A DNA stretch of 64,000 nucleotides from Siccirubricoccus sp. G192 (GTDB taxonomy: Bacteria; Pseudomonadota; Alphaproteobacteria; Acetobacterales; Acetobacteraceae): NCBI RefSeq assembly GCF_019084075.1, contig NZ_JAHREN010000003.1:119426-183425 (forward strand), written 5' to 3'. The notes beneath the pieces were generated by a model. It made no database searches. It had not been told where the DNA came from and worked only from the letters and a program-made list of their open reading frames with translations. How positions within the stretch are numbered: the first letter of the stretch is position 1; each line of letters begins with the position of its first letter. The translations under genes and the position numbers were made by a program. This document shows positions 37,952 through 46,266 of the stretch, piece after piece.

Positions 37952-38777
37952 TCTGACCGGGCAGACCTTCGGCCGCCTTGCTGTTCTAGAGCGCACGGGC
38001 CGGACGGCTAAGGGCCATCCGAAGTGGCGGGTGAGATGCACCAGCTGCGATGAAGAGAAGGAAATGCAGCGCGGCGCGCTGCTGGCCAGTGCCTCTCCCA
38101 CGGCAGGCTGTGACCTCTGCGAGCACCTTGACCAGCTCAAGCGGGGTTTCTCACCGGCCAGACTGTCGGGGGAGGATGCGTTGTAGATTACGTTGGTCGG
38201 GATCGGCATGGCTTTCACTCCTGGCGCTGCCGCTGTCAGTGCGGCGCCGGATCCATGCGGGAAACGGGCAATCTTCGCCGGGCCATCAAGACCGGAAGCA
38301 TTGCTTGCCGACGTTGTGCGCACCTCGGCGATTTGGAAATGGCAGGGGTTCAACAGAAGCCCATTCGATCACACAGTTACCAGCCTACTCGGCCGGGACG
38401 GCGTCGCGTGGATCTCGTCGGCGAGGTAAATGGACGGCTCAAGGTCGTAGGGTATGCCGAACCGCATCCGATAACAGGTCAGACCATGCTGCTGGTCGAG
38501 TGCCAAGTCTGCGGCGAGCAGAAGATGATGCAGGTCGGGGAATTTCCGCGGTGCCAAGCACTGCACGGCCTGCCAAGGCATGCGCAAGGACCTCACCGGC
38601 TACAAGAACGGCAGATTGGAGGTTCTCGGCTTTGCGCATTCTGCCGATTGGAAGGCTTACTGGCAGTGCCAATGCGCGTGTGGTGCTGTGGTGCTGCTGT
38701 CGACCAGCGCCTTGACACACGAGCATCAGCAAAGCTGTGGGCGCTGCGTGCGGGATCACCAGCAACGGGTCGCTTAA
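37944..38777 (+). CDS. Tandem zinc-ribbon protein (four repeats, broken frames)
   Basis: Starting at ATG 37944, overlapping the recombinase end in another frame, are four related Cys-rich units: DLTGQTFGRLAVLERTGRT; VDYVGRDRHGFHSWRCRCQCG (frame from 38183); VDLVGEVNGRLKVVGYAEP; and DLTGYKNGRLEVLGFAHSA. Each is followed by paired Cys (CRCQCG, CQVCG, CQCACG) and a later CxxC. The GRL-V unit resembles zinc-ribbon leaders of phage HNH or AP2-type proteins. Breaks occur near 38150-38185 and at the G4 run 38537-38540, after which HCTACQGMRKDL continues to 38777. It could be one decayed or misread gene of about 275 residues, or separate small genes. Confidence 0.5.
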
Positions 38778-39114
38778 GCGACCACGTGCCAATCGGCAGC
38801 ACTTCTACAACAAGCTGATTTGGGCACGGGATTCTTACCGAAGCGGAGGTGGGCGGAGTTCCGAGGAGAGGAAGCCCGACGCGATGGAGCAGCACGAAGG
38901 GCCTGGGGTGCGGCCCTTGGTCGCCTTGCCCCCCGCTGCCGGGCGTGCCCCGCCTGGAAGGCGATGCGCGTTGAGGAACCGATCCAGATGGCTCCTGCCA
39001 CGTGCACCAGGCAGCCGAAGCGGTGTTCGGTGGGATCGCCCGCGGCGATCCAGCGATGCCGCCGCAGGTTCCACGCCACCTGCCAAACTAATGATATGAT
39101 CTATCCACTACTTG
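38778..39114. other. Gene-free stretch between zinc-ribbon gene and DUF3800 gene
   Basis: Short frames on both strands show no family signal. The right end becomes AT-rich and leads into the inverted repeat at 39114-39140. Confidence 0.35.
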
Positions 39115-39140
39115 CTACCTGATACCTGCTATAAGGTAGC
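39114..39140. repeat. Inverted repeat GCTACCT/AGGTAGC
   Basis: GCTACCT (39114-39120) and AGGTAGC (39134-39140) flank a loop containing GATACCTGCTATA. TACCTGCTA-like words recur at 39961 and near 41727, all within the second replicon module. It may be a terminator for the leftward DUF3800 gene or a site of the partition system. Confidence 0.4.
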
Positions 39141-39954
39141 GATCTCTGCGGCGTGCCGGCTTTTCCCTAAACCCGCCGGCGGCGGGGGTACCTATGGTGC
39201 CGCAGGGGGTCCCTGCGTGCGACCCGTCCGGCCGCGTGTCGGGCGGGCGCGGTGGCCACCCGGAGGCCGAAAGCCCCGGTTGCCGGCCACCCTCCCTGCC
39301 CTCTTCCGGGAGCCGCCCTCGCCGGGCGGCTCTCACCGTTTCAGGGGAGCTGGATCCCGAACCGCTTTCGAACCCGGTGGCGTTGAGCTCGGCGCTCACG
39401 ATCCACTTGCACGAGTAGGCCACCATGTCCGCCAGCTGGAGCAGCCGCGAGGCAGCCGAGTCCAGGCGCGCAACCCGGTTCACCCCGCGGAACCGTCCGT
39501 CCTCGCGCCGCGCCCGCTCGATCTCCGCCTCGAAGGCGGGGTGGTCGTTGTGGTGGTTCACGTCCGTGATGACGCCGACGTTGCCGATCGTCTCGCGCCC
39601 CAGCACGTCGCGCTTGAACTGGGCGAGCCCGGCCTTCGCCGTCTCGACGACGGCCGCCGCGTAGAGCACCGGGGCGGGCCCGCCGCGCGCCGCGACCTTC
39701 TGGTTGACAAGCACGACCCGGTCGCGCGGCGCCGCCGACCAGAAGCACTGCATGAGGCCCTGGAGGTAGCCATCGTCGAGCCAGGGAGCGTGGATCTCGC
39801 CCGCGCCGGGCTCAAGCAGGTCGCTCAGGCACTTGTCCACGTGGCCGGCGTCGCGCGCCAGGACCACCACGGCGCCGAGGTAGAGGTCCCCGGCGCTCCC
39901 GTACTCGTCGATGAAGAGGAGGACCTTCTTGTTGAGCCGCCCGGCCAACCCCAC
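39115..39954 (-). CDS. DUF3800-type protein, C-terminus probably misframed
   Basis: It starts at GTG (39952-39954). The N-terminus KVLLFIDEYGSAGD, the centre GVITDVNHHNDHPAFE and LDSAASRLLQLADMVAYS match DUF3800, a predicted RNase H-like fold with acidic residues in these motifs. After NATGF the listed frame runs about 85 low-complexity residues to 39115. A neighbouring frame instead gives KRFGIQLP and a stop at 39341-39343, the usual short ending for the family, so a one-base error near 39364 is likely. Genes of this family often sit near plasmid repA genes. The biological role is unknown. Confidence 0.7.
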   Translation of the reverse strand: MGLAGRLNKKVLLFIDEYGSAGDLYLGAVVVLARDAGHVDKCLSDLLEPGAGEIHAPWLDDGYLQGLMQCFWSAAPRDRVVLVNQKVAARGGPAPVLYAAAVVETAKAGLAQFKRDVLGRETIGNVGVITDVNHHNDHPAFEAEIERARREDGRFRGVNRVARLDSAASRLLQLADMVAYSCKWIVSAELNATGFESGSGSSSPETVRAARRGRLPEEGREGGRQPGLSASGWPPRPPDTRPDGSHAGTPCGTIGTPAAGGFREKPARRRDRYLIAGIR

Positions 39955-39973
39955 CGCACCTACCTGCTAGCTT

Positions 39974-40987
39974 CTACCGCCTACGCGGTAGTTGCTTCGA
40001 CGTAGCGCTCGCCGCCGGGGCGCGGGCGCGCTCGGGCACCGGGGCAGGGGAGGGCATGAGGGTGATGGCCTCGTCGTCCACGCGCACCTGCGCCTCCGGG
40101 TAGGCGGAGAGGGCGAGGGCCAACGCCTCGCGGGCGTGTGCCTTGGATTGGCGCTGGAGCGCGAAGCCGGCGCCGAACTGCCGATAAAGCGCCGGCCACG
40201 GGACCCTGGTCTGCTTCGCAAGGTGGTGGAGGCGGTAGGCGAGCCAGATATAGAGGTCGATCGCCATGCTGCGTCCAGACAGCGCGCGGATGGCAGCCTC
40301 GCGAACGGGGAGGGGGTGCCGGATGAGACTTTCGTAAAAAACTTCGTCGAGCACGACCGTCTCGCGCCAGAGGGAGAGCTGCGCGCCGTCGATGTCCCGG
40401 CCTGGCAGGATCGCCTCCCGCACGAAGCCGCCGTTCATCACGGCTTCGCCGCCCTCGCCGATGCGGTAGAAGGTCAGCCGGCAGAGGCTGAGGCGCCGGC
40501 TCTGCTCACGGACCGCCTCGTAGCCCTTGCCGCCGCTGTTCAGGCCCATCGCCTTGAGCCAGCTGTGCATGGACCGGCCCAGCTCGACCTCGCGGGAGCG
40601 GGTCTTGATGGCCTCCGTCTGTAGGTAGAGGAGGATCAGCCGGGCCACGTAGCCGAATGGCACACCGACCGCCGTCCCGTCGTGCGTCTTGCCGCTATCG
40701 ATCCTCAGGCGGATGTCCGCGCCGTCGCGGACCCACTCGTTCGCCTCGATCCGCTTGTGGGGGAGGGCAGTCATGGCGAAGCCGGCGTGCACGAAGTTGG
40801 GCGTGCCGTCTTCGTCGGTGAGGACCATGTGGATGGCCTCGACGCAGCGGCGGTCGATGGCCGTTGGGGCGAGGTTCAGGGCCTGCTGGATGCCGAGCGT
40901 CTCCAGCCGGCCGCGCAGGCGCCCTTCAAGAGCCTCTTCGGCACCCACGGATAGGGCCCAGGCGGTGGTGTCGGTGGAGTCGCGCAT
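39974..40987 (-). CDS. repA: Plasmid replication initiator RepA (copy 2)
   Basis: A 337-residue initiator of the same RepA_C family as the gene at 636-1574: VGVPFGYVARLILLYLQTEA, SREVELGRSMHSWLKAMGLN and SMAIDLYIWLAYRLHHLAKQ align with the first copy. ATG is at 40985-40987. It reads away from the iterons at 41027-41251. A CTACCGC-CTAC-GCGGTAG hairpin (39974-39991) covers its stop codon and may terminate transcription. The C-terminal 40 residues are Pro/Ala/Arg rich and variable. Confidence 0.88.
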   Translation of the reverse strand: MRDSTDTTAWALSVGAEEALEGRLRGRLETLGIQQALNLAPTAIDRRCVEAIHMVLTDEDGTPNFVHAGFAMTALPHKRIEANEWVRDGADIRLRIDSGKTHDGTAVGVPFGYVARLILLYLQTEAIKTRSREVELGRSMHSWLKAMGLNSGGKGYEAVREQSRRLSLCRLTFYRIGEGGEAVMNGGFVREAILPGRDIDGAQLSLWRETVVLDEVFYESLIRHPLPVREAAIRALSGRSMAIDLYIWLAYRLHHLAKQTRVPWPALYRQFGAGFALQRQSKAHAREALALALSAYPEAQVRVDDEAITLMPSPAPVPERARAPAASATSKQLPRRR

Positions 40988-41026
40988 GCAGAAGCACGCT
41001 GCACATCCCAGGCTGTCGGCGCAATT

Positions 41027-41251
41027 CGTACCCTGCCGACGCGCCTTCGATGGCGAGCTTTTCCCCTTGCGCGGCTTGTACCCTGCCGACGGCCCTAGGG
41101 AAGCTAGGTGGATCCCTATTTGGATGCGTCACCAGGGTACGGGGAACGACTCGGGTTTCGTCGGTCGGGTACGAAGCGGCGTCACCAGGGTACAGATCGA
41201 CTGTGGATAAGCGGCGCCGGATCGGCCCGCGCCAGGGCGTCACCAGGGTAC
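41027..41251. repeat. Iteron array with DnaA box, candidate replication origin 2
   Basis: Three direct copies of CGTCACCAGGGTAC lie at 41127-41140, 41180-41193 and 41238-41251. Two inverted near-copies (GTACCCTGCCGAC) lie at 41028-41040 and 41078-41090. TGTGGATAA at 41202-41210 is an exact complement of the consensus DnaA box TTATCCACA. The array lies between repA and the rhh gene, matching the arrangement at the left edge but with an unrelated iteron sequence, so the two replicons should be compatible. Confidence 0.8.
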
Positions 41252-41354
41252 GAAATCGGGGCGGCCTGAGTGCCCGCACGCGGAGAAGGCGGGGAAGCGG
41301 GGCAGGGAAGGGGGTCGATTCGGTCGTACTCTACCGACGCCCTCATCGTAGTTG

Positions 41355-41704
41355 CTAGCTGCTGCCACGACGCCGTGGGGCGGGGGTCGCCCGGAGGTCC
41401 TCCGGGTGCACGTCGAAGCCCGCGGCCGCGAGCGCCCGACACACCAGCACCTTCTGCGTCGTGCCCTCCGCACGTGCCCTGTCGGCGAGCTGGTCGCCTA
41501 GGGCGCGGCGGACGCGGATGTTCACCTGCACGAGCTCCTCCTCGGGCGGTACCGGGGGAGGGGCAGCCGGGGCAGGGGGAGGGGGGCCGCGGCGAGAGGG
41601 AAGCTGGCGGCAGCCCTGGCCTGCTGCGCGACGGCGTCGGCGGCGGCAAGCGACTCCCGCGCGGAGGGGCGGGCGATGGCGGGCTTCAGGCCCTTGCTGG
41701 ACAT
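41355..41704 (-). CDS. RHH-type partition partner protein, one frame break
   Basis: It starts at ATG (41702-41704). A Pro/Ala-rich N-terminus (MSSKGLKPAIARPSARES) breaks frame near the G6 run at about 41579-41585. The restored end is VPPEEELVQVNIRVRRALGD then QLADRARAEGTTQKVLVCRA, a strand-helix-helix pattern typical of ribbon-helix-helix DNA-binding proteins, ending at 41355. The span is one base short of a whole number of codons, consistent with a single missing base. It follows parA and likely binds the partition site and the par promoter. Confidence 0.7.
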
Positions 41705-41746
41705 GCGGGGACCTCGTGCGTGCTCATATCTGCTAGCATATACTCG

Positions 41747-42417
41747 CTATGCGCGGGCGCGGGCCGCCTTGGGCTTCGGCGGCAGCCAGCCAAGCTTTCG
41801 CAGCTCCGCGACCAGCTCCGCGACCTCCTGGCCGGCGTCGCCGCCGGAGGGTACGCGCCCGGAGAAGGTCATCTCGGCGAAGGCGACGCGGTCGCCGATC
41901 CCTGCGGCGGTGCGGGGGAGGGCGGCCGCGTCGAGCTCGGCCACGGCGTGCCGCGACACCGCGGTCGCCTGCTTCGGGCGCGATGGCACCACGCGCGCGG
42001 GGATGGCGCGCCGCGCCGCCCGGGCCGCGCTATCCACCAGCTCCAGCGTCTTCGCGGCCTGCTCGACGTCGGCGCGGCTCGGCGTGCAGGGCACGAGCAC
42101 GGCGTCGGCCGCGGTCATGGCGAGGAGGGCTGCGCGGTTGCCGAAGCCGGCCGTGTCCACGAGCACCAGGTCGGCCTGGGGTGAGAGCTCGTCGATCGCC
42201 GCCGCGAGCCGTGCCTCGTCGGCCTCGGCGCGGCCCGGCGACGGCGGGGCCCTCGTAGGCCTGCTCGGCCCAGGAGGGCGTAGGCACGGTTCGGGTCTGC
42301 GTCCACGACAGCGACGCGTAGCCCCTCGGCCGCCAGCGTGCCGGCGAGCGCCATCACGATCGTCGTCTTGCCGGCGCCGCCCTTTGTGGACGCCACCGTC
42401 AGAACCGTCGCTGCCAC
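41747..42417 (-). CDS. parA: ParA-family partition ATPase, two frame breaks
   Basis: GTG (42415-42417) starts MAATVLTVASTKGGAGKTTI with the deviant Walker A KGGAGKTT near residue 12, then VAVVDADPNR. The frame then breaks around 42225-42295: VPTPSWAEQAYEGP and AEADEARLAAAIDELSPQAD lie in the other two frames. The main frame resumes with VLVDTAGFGNRAALLAMTAA and ADAVLVPCTPSRADV to the stop at 41747. The intact length would be about 223 residues, normal for small plasmid ParA. It segregates the plasmid together with the RHH protein encoded 42 bases downstream. Confidence 0.82.
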
Positions 42418-42704
42418 TTGGTCCCCCTATTTCGTGGAGAACTCCCACCAGCTATGAGATAGCAGCAACATGCTACCAAAGACAAGGTATGTGCTGGCTT
42501 CTACGTGCCGCCGCCGAGGTAATGACCAAGGCGTGCCAAAGCGATCCAACCCGGTGGCTTCGGCAGAGGCCAGACATGCTCCGCCGGTCAGAGGGCCTGC
42601 ACCGCCTCGTTGCGAGAGGGGCGGGTCGGCAACAAAGTGCGGCTCGTTGGCGACTTTCCTTGGCTCGCATGCCGCGTTATCTTTCGTGTTATTCTTCGCA
42701 CGGT
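42418..42704. promoter_or_regulatory. Divergent region between parA and helicase with palindromes
   Basis: The parA side carries GCTAT-GAG-ATAGC near 42453-42465 and TACC/GGTA words near 42475-42490, about 40-70 bases upstream of parA. These are candidates for a par operator or partition site. The helicase-side half holds an AT-richer stretch (TTATCTTTCGTGTTATTC) that may be its promoter. No gene is supported here. Confidence 0.4.
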
Positions 42705-45302
42705 ATGATTGTGGCATTCAAGAACTCCCCTCCGCCTTCCATCGTGTCCGATAGCCCGGAGAAGGTCCTGCTGGACTTGCCGCGCCGCAAGATCGACGGC
42801 GTTCTCCTGCATCAGGGCGAGGTCATGAGGACCTACGCTGCCAAGGCCGTGGACGCGCCCGACGTGGCCCTCCAGCTCCCCACAGGCAGCGGCAAGACCC
42901 TGGTTGGGCTCATGATCGCGGAGTGGCGGCGGCGCAAGTTCGGCGAACGGGTCGTGTATCTCTGCCCGACCCGCCAGCTCGTCAACCAGGCCACCGGGCA
43001 GGCTGATGAGCAGTACGGGCTCGCGGTGAACGGCTTCACCGGCTCGGCGGCCGGCTACGCCGCGGGCGCCAAGGCGGAATACCAGAACGCCGACAGAGTC
43101 GCGGTCACTACCTACAGCAGCCTCTTCAACACCAACCCCTTCTTTTCCAACCCGGACGTCGTCATCGTCGACGATGCGCACGCCGCGGAGAACTACATCG
43201 CCGCGCTCTGGACCTTGAGGGTCGAGCGCCATAGGGACGAGCACGCCGCGCTCCATGCCGCGCTCGCCGGCGTGCTCAAGCCGCTCCTCGATCCCTCCAA
43301 CTTCGTGCGCCTCACCGGGCAGTGGGAGAGCACCGCGGACCGCGTCTGGGTGGACAAGATCGCCTCGCCCGACCTGGCCCGGGTCAGGGGCGAGGTGCGG
43401 GCGGTAGTGGACGAGCACGTCGCCGGCACGGAGCTGAGGTACCCCTGGTCGATGCTGCGGGACCACCTACACGCCTGCCAGCTCTACGTCTCCACGCAGG
43501 AGGTGCTGCTCCGGCCGCTGGTCCCGCCCACCTGGACCCACGCGCCCTTCGCCGGTGCGCGCCAGCGCATCTTCATGTCAGCGACCCTCGGCGCGGGCGG
43601 GGACCTGGAGCGCCTGACGGGCCGGCGCTCCATCCTGAGGCTCCCCGTCCCCGAGGGGTGGGACCGGCAGGGCATTGGGCGGCGGTACTTCGTCTTCCCC
43701 GAGATGTCGCTGCCCGAGGCCGAGGTGCCGGGGCTGCGCCGCGCCATGATGCGCCGCGCCGGACGAAGCTTGGTGCTGGTGCCCAGCGACAGGCTGCACG
43801 ACGGGGTGGTCGCCGACGTCGCCGAGCACCTGGGGTTCAAGACCTTCGACGCGGACGACATCGAGGCATCGAAGAAGCCGTTCACGGCCGAGGAGCAGGC
43901 GGTCGCGGTGGTGGCCAACCGCTACGACGGCATCGACTTCCCGGGCGACGACTGCCGGCTCCTCTTCGTCGAGGGCCTGCCCAAGACGACGAACCTGCAG
44001 GAGCGCTTCCTAATGGCGCGCATGGGCGCCGCCGTCCTGCTCAACGAGCGGGTCCAGACCCGGGTACTGCAGGCGATTGGCCGCTGCACCCGCTCCCTCA
44101 AGGACTTCTCCGCCGTGGTGGTGACCGGCGAGGAGGTCCCGGACTACCTGGCCGACCGGCGGCGTCGCGTCTTCCTGCACCCCGAGCTGCAGGCCGAGCT
44201 GGAATTCGGCGTCGATCAATCGAAGGACCAGACCGCGGCGGGCCTGCTCGAGAACCTAGACATCTTCCTCCAGAACGGGAAGGACTGGGAAGAGGCCAAC
44301 AAGGAGATCCTTGCCAAGCGCGAGGGTGCGGTGCAGCAGCGCTTTCCGGCGATGGACGATCTGAGGGGGGGTCGTTCCGCACGAGATCGACTTCCAGACG
44401 CGCCTCTGGCAGGGCGACTTTGAGGCGGCACTCGGTTGCGCGGAGCGGGTCCTTGGTGGCCTCGCCGCGCCCGAGCTGCGGGGCTACCGGGCGCTGTGGC
44501 ACTACCTCGCCGGCAGCGCAGCCTGGTCGGGCGCGGAGGGGGGGCATTACCGGCCTGTCGGCCAAGGCGCGCGCCCACTTCGGGCAGGCAAAGGAGGCGG
44601 CGCGGGGGGATCCCCTGGCTGGTCGCACTCGCCCGCTTCATCCCTGACCAGGCCGCGGCAGCCGCGGACAACACGGCTGTGCTGCGCCAAGTGGAGCGGA
44701 TGGAGGGCGTGCTCGCTGGACTCGGCACGCTCCACGACAGGAGCTTTGCGCGGCGGGAAAAGGAGATCCTGGCGGGGTTGTCCACGGCCAGCAGCTTCGA
44801 GCAGGCACAGCTCAGGCTCGGCGAGCTGCTCGGGTTCGACGTAGGAAAAATCGAGGCAGACGCATCGCCCGACCCGTGGTGGATCGCAGACGACGTCTGC
44901 CTCGTCTTCGAGGACCACGCCGGCGCCGAGGCCGACTCCGTCCTGGACGCGACGAAGGCGCGCCAAGCCGCCTCCCACCCAGCCTGGATGCAGGCCAACG
45001 TGCCCGCTTGCCAGGGCGCGCAGATCCTCCCCGTTCTCGTGACGCCCGTGACGAAGGCGAAGGAGGGCGCGGCGCCGCACCTGAACAGCGTAGCCCTCTG
45101 GCCTCTGCAGGAGTTCCGAGAATGGGCGAAGGGGTCGCTTGCGACTATTCGCGAGCTGCGCCGCACCTTCTCGGAGCCGGGCGACCTCGTGTGGCGCGCC
45201 CGGGCAGCCGAGATGCTGGAGGCCGAGGGCCTGGACGCGCCCGGCTTGCATGCCCGGCTCCGAACGAGGCCGGCCGCGGAGGGGCTCAAGACCGTAAAGT
45301 AA
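42705..45302 (+). CDS. Superfamily 2 DEAD/DEAH-type helicase, three frame breaks
   Basis: ATG 42705 opens a protein of about 866 residues when restored. Motif I LPTGSGKT is at residues 58-65, a DDAH box (VVIVDDAHAAENYI) at 156-159, SATLGAGGDLERLTGR for motif III and QAIGRCTRSLKDFSA for motif VI. The conserved frame ends falsely at 44423. Adjustments at the G7 runs 44365-44371 and 44538-44544 and the G6 run 44604-44609 join VVPHEIDFQTRLWQGDFEAA and then PWLVALARFIPDQAAAAADN to the C-terminal domain ending at 45302. The substrate is unknown. It is adjacent to parA but divergent, so a role in plasmid maintenance or in defence is equally possible. Confidence 0.78.
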
Positions 45303-45398
45303 TGCGCAAACGCGAGCCGGAAGTGGTTGGTGGGTTAATTCCGCCAGATGCAAGCTTCATGTCCTGCACGCCCGCTTTTTCCTTCTTCATCCCTTTAG

Positions 45399-45626
45399 GG
45401 GCTGTTGACGGTCATCTTGAAGCGATGACGGCGGCGAGGTGGATGGAGGCGGCGTAGGAGGCGGCGTAGCTGGTATCTGTCTTGTCGTAGCGAGTGGCGA
45501 CGGCTCTGAACTCCTTCAGCTTGGCGAAGGTGTTCTCGATGAGGTGGCGCCAGCAACACATGTCGCGGTCAAGGTTGATCTGGACCTTGCGGTTGGCCTT
45601 GGGCGGGATCTATCCCGGCATAGTGC
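45399..45626 (-). pseudogene. IS5-family transposase C-terminal remnant
   Basis: On the minus strand the sequence reads IPPKANRKVQINLDRDMCCW, then HLIENTFAKLKEFRAVATRY and DKTDTSYAASYAASIHLAAV, with a stop at 45412-45414. This is the conserved C-terminal end (with the E of the DDE triad region) of IS5-group transposases. The GGGGCTGTTGAC just outside at 45399-45410 resembles an IS end. The upstream two thirds of the transposase is missing. It is a relic of insertion between the helicase and the defence operon. Confidence 0.8.
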
Positions 45627-45630
45627 TCCA

Positions 45631-45710
45631 TGGTCGTCCCTCGATGATGCTTGTGGCAGGCCGCCACGGCCCGACCCCGTCCACGACACCATCAGTCTGA
45701 GGGACGACCA
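45631..45710. repeat. Perfect 12-base inverted repeat near the IS remnant
   Basis: TGGTCGTCCCTC (45631-45642) and GAGGGACGACCA (45699-45710) are exact inverse copies 56 bases apart. The pair may mark the ends of a small element or a recombination scar at the truncated IS. The region 45711-46026 beyond it holds no gene that I can support. Confidence 0.6.
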
Positions 45711-46026
45711 CCCTCGCCACCTACGCCGGCGGCCGGCCCGTTGCGCCATCTAGCGGGGGTCAGACGAAAAATCTGGCGACCTCGGCCATCTGGATGAAGA
45801 AACAGCGTCCGTCGGCCGAAAGGGATGGGAATTTGTGCGCTGCGTGGAATGAGGCGTCCGTTTGATTCTTGGCGCCCACCACGAAGGCGTAGGTGGCGAT
45901 CTAGCTTCGAACAGTCCGGCCCTTGCCGCGGTGCAGTCATTTGTCGGCAATCCGGCAACTCCACGGCCTTTCGCCTCCAGACCGCAGCGCAGAGGTCCTT
46001 CCGAAGCCAGAACTTCGCGTGTTAAG

Positions 46027-46038
46027 CTATCGTGATAG
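46027..46038. promoter_or_regulatory. Palindromic candidate operator of the defence operon
   Basis: CTATC-GT-GATAG is a near-perfect 12-base palindrome 24 bases upstream of the TTG start of the RHH gene that heads the defence operon. RHH regulators bind such short palindromes and often repress their own operon. The assignment is inference. Confidence 0.45.
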
Positions 46039-46062
46039 GAACTTAGCGCGTAGGGGCAGGCA

Positions 46063-46266
46063 TTGGTCGAGCGACAAGAGCGGGGGGGAACCGCCGAAAG
46101 GCGGCAATTCCTTGTCCACATCGACGCGGACCTGATCCGACGGATCAAGATTCTGGCCATCGACCGAGGCGTCTCCGCGTCCAGCCTGGTGCAGCAGGCC
46201 CTCACCGAATTCCTGAAACACGAAACACACCCGGCGTCCCGAACGGGCGCCCCGGAGTCCGAGTGA
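46063..46266 (+). CDS. Small RHH-type regulator heading the defence operon
   Basis: A 67-residue protein starting at TTG 46063 behind AGGGGCAGG. Residues 14-50 (RRQFLVHIDADLIRRIKILA then DRGVSASSLVQQALTEFL) are a textbook strand-helix-helix CopG/Arc-like fold. Its stop overlaps the GTG start of the DUF499 gene by GTGA, so it is part of the operon. It probably regulates operon expression; it could alternatively be an antitoxin-like partner. Confidence 0.75.
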   Translation: MVERQERGGTAERRQFLVHIDADLIRRIKILAIDRGVSASSLVQQALTEFLKHETHPASRTGAPESE

